A DNA stretch of 14,091 nucleotides, taken from contig DAINQE010000056.1 in the NCBI GenBank assembly GCA_036743055.1, positions 1-14,091 of the forward strand, read 5' to 3'. Below are positions 13,347-14,091 of this stretch, piece after piece (positions within the stretch are counted from its first letter, which is position 1; each line of letters begins with the position of its first letter). Both the position numbers and the translations under genes were made by a program. The notes under the pieces are model-generated. The model saw only the letters and a program-made list of their open reading frames with translations. It was not told the origin of the DNA and did no database searches. This DNA comes from Sabulitectum sp036743055 (lineage in GTDB: Bacteria > Fermentibacterota > Fermentibacteria > Fermentibacterales > JCC-6).

Positions 13347-13722
13347 GGTTCCCCTTCTCTTTTTCTCTGGGTTCTTCTCGTGTTTCAGCTCAGTAAAACC
13401 TACTGGCCAACGAAATCATCTGCAACGCTGGATGTTTTCTCTGCAACTCGCTTTGCGAGACGAGTTACTTCGAGGGATCTGGAATGCTGGACATTCAGCA
13501 ATTCCACAATTGGCTAAGCTACGCAGTAGCATTTTTTGCGATAGCATACTCTGAATAGGCTGCACAGCCGTTTTGAGACCGGAATCCAGAGGATTGTGGC
13601 GGGTTCATACAGTTTTGGGTCTCATTGCTAATCTTGACAGTAAAGCGTAGCTTCGTATATTTGCATCGGAGACTCGGCCTAGGAGTTGCTTTCGGGTGGC
13701 TTCAAAGGCATTGTCTCCTTTT
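13347..13722. other. 376-bp stretch without a convincing gene
   Basis: No frame here has both a ribosome site and a plausible protein. Noted elements: a GCTAC-GCA-GTAGC hairpin followed by ATTTTTT (13518-13537), resembling a plus-strand terminator; a strong plus-strand promoter-like sequence at 13634-13661; and, on the minus strand, AAAAAAGGAG ahead of an ATG at 13711 that opens only ten codons (MPLKPPESNS) before TAG. The composition is clearly more A/T-rich than the left of the window. Confidence 0.5.
13634..13661 (+). promoter_or_regulatory. Strong promoter-like sequence, antisense to the DUF3800 gene
   Basis: TTGACA (13634-13639, perfect -35) and TATATT (13656-13661, 5/6 to the -10) are spaced by 16 bases. 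It points towards the 3' end of the minus-strand DUF3800 gene, and no plus-strand gene is visible downstream. It may drive an antisense RNA or be a chance match in A/T-rich DNA. Confidence 0.35.
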
Positions 13723-14091
13723 TTATTGTCTTGATTCGAATGGATCTGGAACATATACAATTCCATATGAGACATACTCTGCTTCACCATTATCTATGTT
13801 ACCAACATATTGCAGTTCTGCAAGCCACCTGCCGTAATTCTCAGCTATTTCCGGACGAGTCTCAGCATTCATACCTCTGGAAGGAATTCTGAATCCCCAG
13901 TTGATGCAGTAGATAGCTAAATCTGCAGCCTGTACTGGATAAGTCATGTCAGAAGAGACAAACAATGGACTAGGTACAATATATGATGATCGGAATCTTC
14001 CGGTCGATGTTTTTTGAAAATATGCTTCCATTCTCTTAACAAATCTACGATCCTCTTTCTTTTCTACTTCATCCATTATGACGAGTCCGTG
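13723..14091 (-). CDS. DUF3800 family protein, C-terminal part (5' end outside window)
   Basis: The minus-strand frame is open from the window edge to TAA at 13723-13725, giving 122 visible residues. Five codons lie upstream of the internal Met at 14076 and read HGLVI, making GLVIMDEVEKKED. That is the typical DUF3800 strand carrying a conserved Asp/Glu, so the Met is internal and the gene is truncated by the window. The later segment MTYPVQAADLAIYCINWGFR matches the conserved QxADLxxY helix near the end of DUF3800 domains. The family has an RNase H-like fold and is often found in mobile or defence-associated regions; the molecular function is not established. Low G+C relative to the left part of the window is consistent with recent acquisition (inference). 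Confidence 0.75.
   Translation of the reverse strand, partial: HGLVIMDEVEKKEDRRFVKRMEAYFQKTSTGRFRSSYIVPSPLFVSSDMTYPVQAADLAIYCINWGFRIPSRGMNAETRPEIAENYGRWLAELQYVGNIDNGEAEYVSYGIVYVPDPFESRQ

Noticed and set aside
13679..13711. Minus-strand mini-ORF MPLKPPESNS just after the DUF3800 stop, with AAAAAAGGAG upstream
   Set aside because: Ten codons ending in TAG, with no recognisable relative; the ribosome site lies in an A-rich run and may be chance, so it was noted but not called as a gene.
13347..13722. Possible integron attC or phage attachment site in the A/T-rich non-coding stretch
   Set aside because: No paired core sites, integrase gene or long imperfect palindrome was found; only short chance-level repeats.

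Overview
The window looks like a metagenome-assembled bacterial contig from a G+C-rich bacterium. It carries a 100-N scaffold gap, and Arg and Ile codons are often AGG and ATA. The first gene ends in a gingipain-type Ig-like domain followed by a FlgD-like/C-terminal sorting module. That combination is typical of the FCB superphylum and neighbouring candidate phyla (Fermentibacteria-, Eisenbacteria- or WOR-3-like lineages). I infer such a lineage but cannot name the species.

Layout: (1) 1-657, 3' end of a secreted C25-type peptidase, then a terminator. (2) 710-1485, a stand-alone rpsD with its own promoter, a structured leader and a strong terminator. (3) 1494-4389, a tight zinc-uptake operon: a Fur/Zur-family regulator behind a near-perfect inverted repeat, then znuA, znuC and znuB with overlapping ends. 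(4) 4390-9836, the most unusual part: an extended -10 promoter, a roughly 210-nt multi-hairpin leader with a possible Arg-rich mini-ORF, and four close-packed genes. These encode a SAM-dependent methyltransferase, a stand-alone 2-hydroxyacyl-CoA-dehydratase-type (HgdB-like) protein, an 861-residue fusion of two HgdB-like modules whose second half has the cysteine pattern of double-cubane cluster proteins, and the BadF/HgdC-type ATPase activator. Together they look like an ATP-driven low-potential reductase system coupled to a methyltransferase; the substrate is unknown. (5) 9838-10777, a receiver-GGDEF diguanylate cyclase with its own promoter. (6) 10846-12227, an exported protein of unknown function, artificially split by a scaffold gap. 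The 55 bp on either side of the Ns are identical, and collapsing them restores one open frame of 408 residues. (7) 12287-12847, a YdeI/OmpD-associated family protein. (8) 12873-14091, a minus-strand segment visibly richer in A/T: a small two-helix membrane protein, a 376-bp non-coding stretch, and the C-terminal part of a DUF3800 protein running off the window.

Functionally, the Zur-ZnuABC block is a self-contained zinc homeostasis unit. The methyltransferase-dehydratase-activator block is the best candidate for a poorly described system. No CRISPR array, tRNA, rRNA or insertion sequence was seen.
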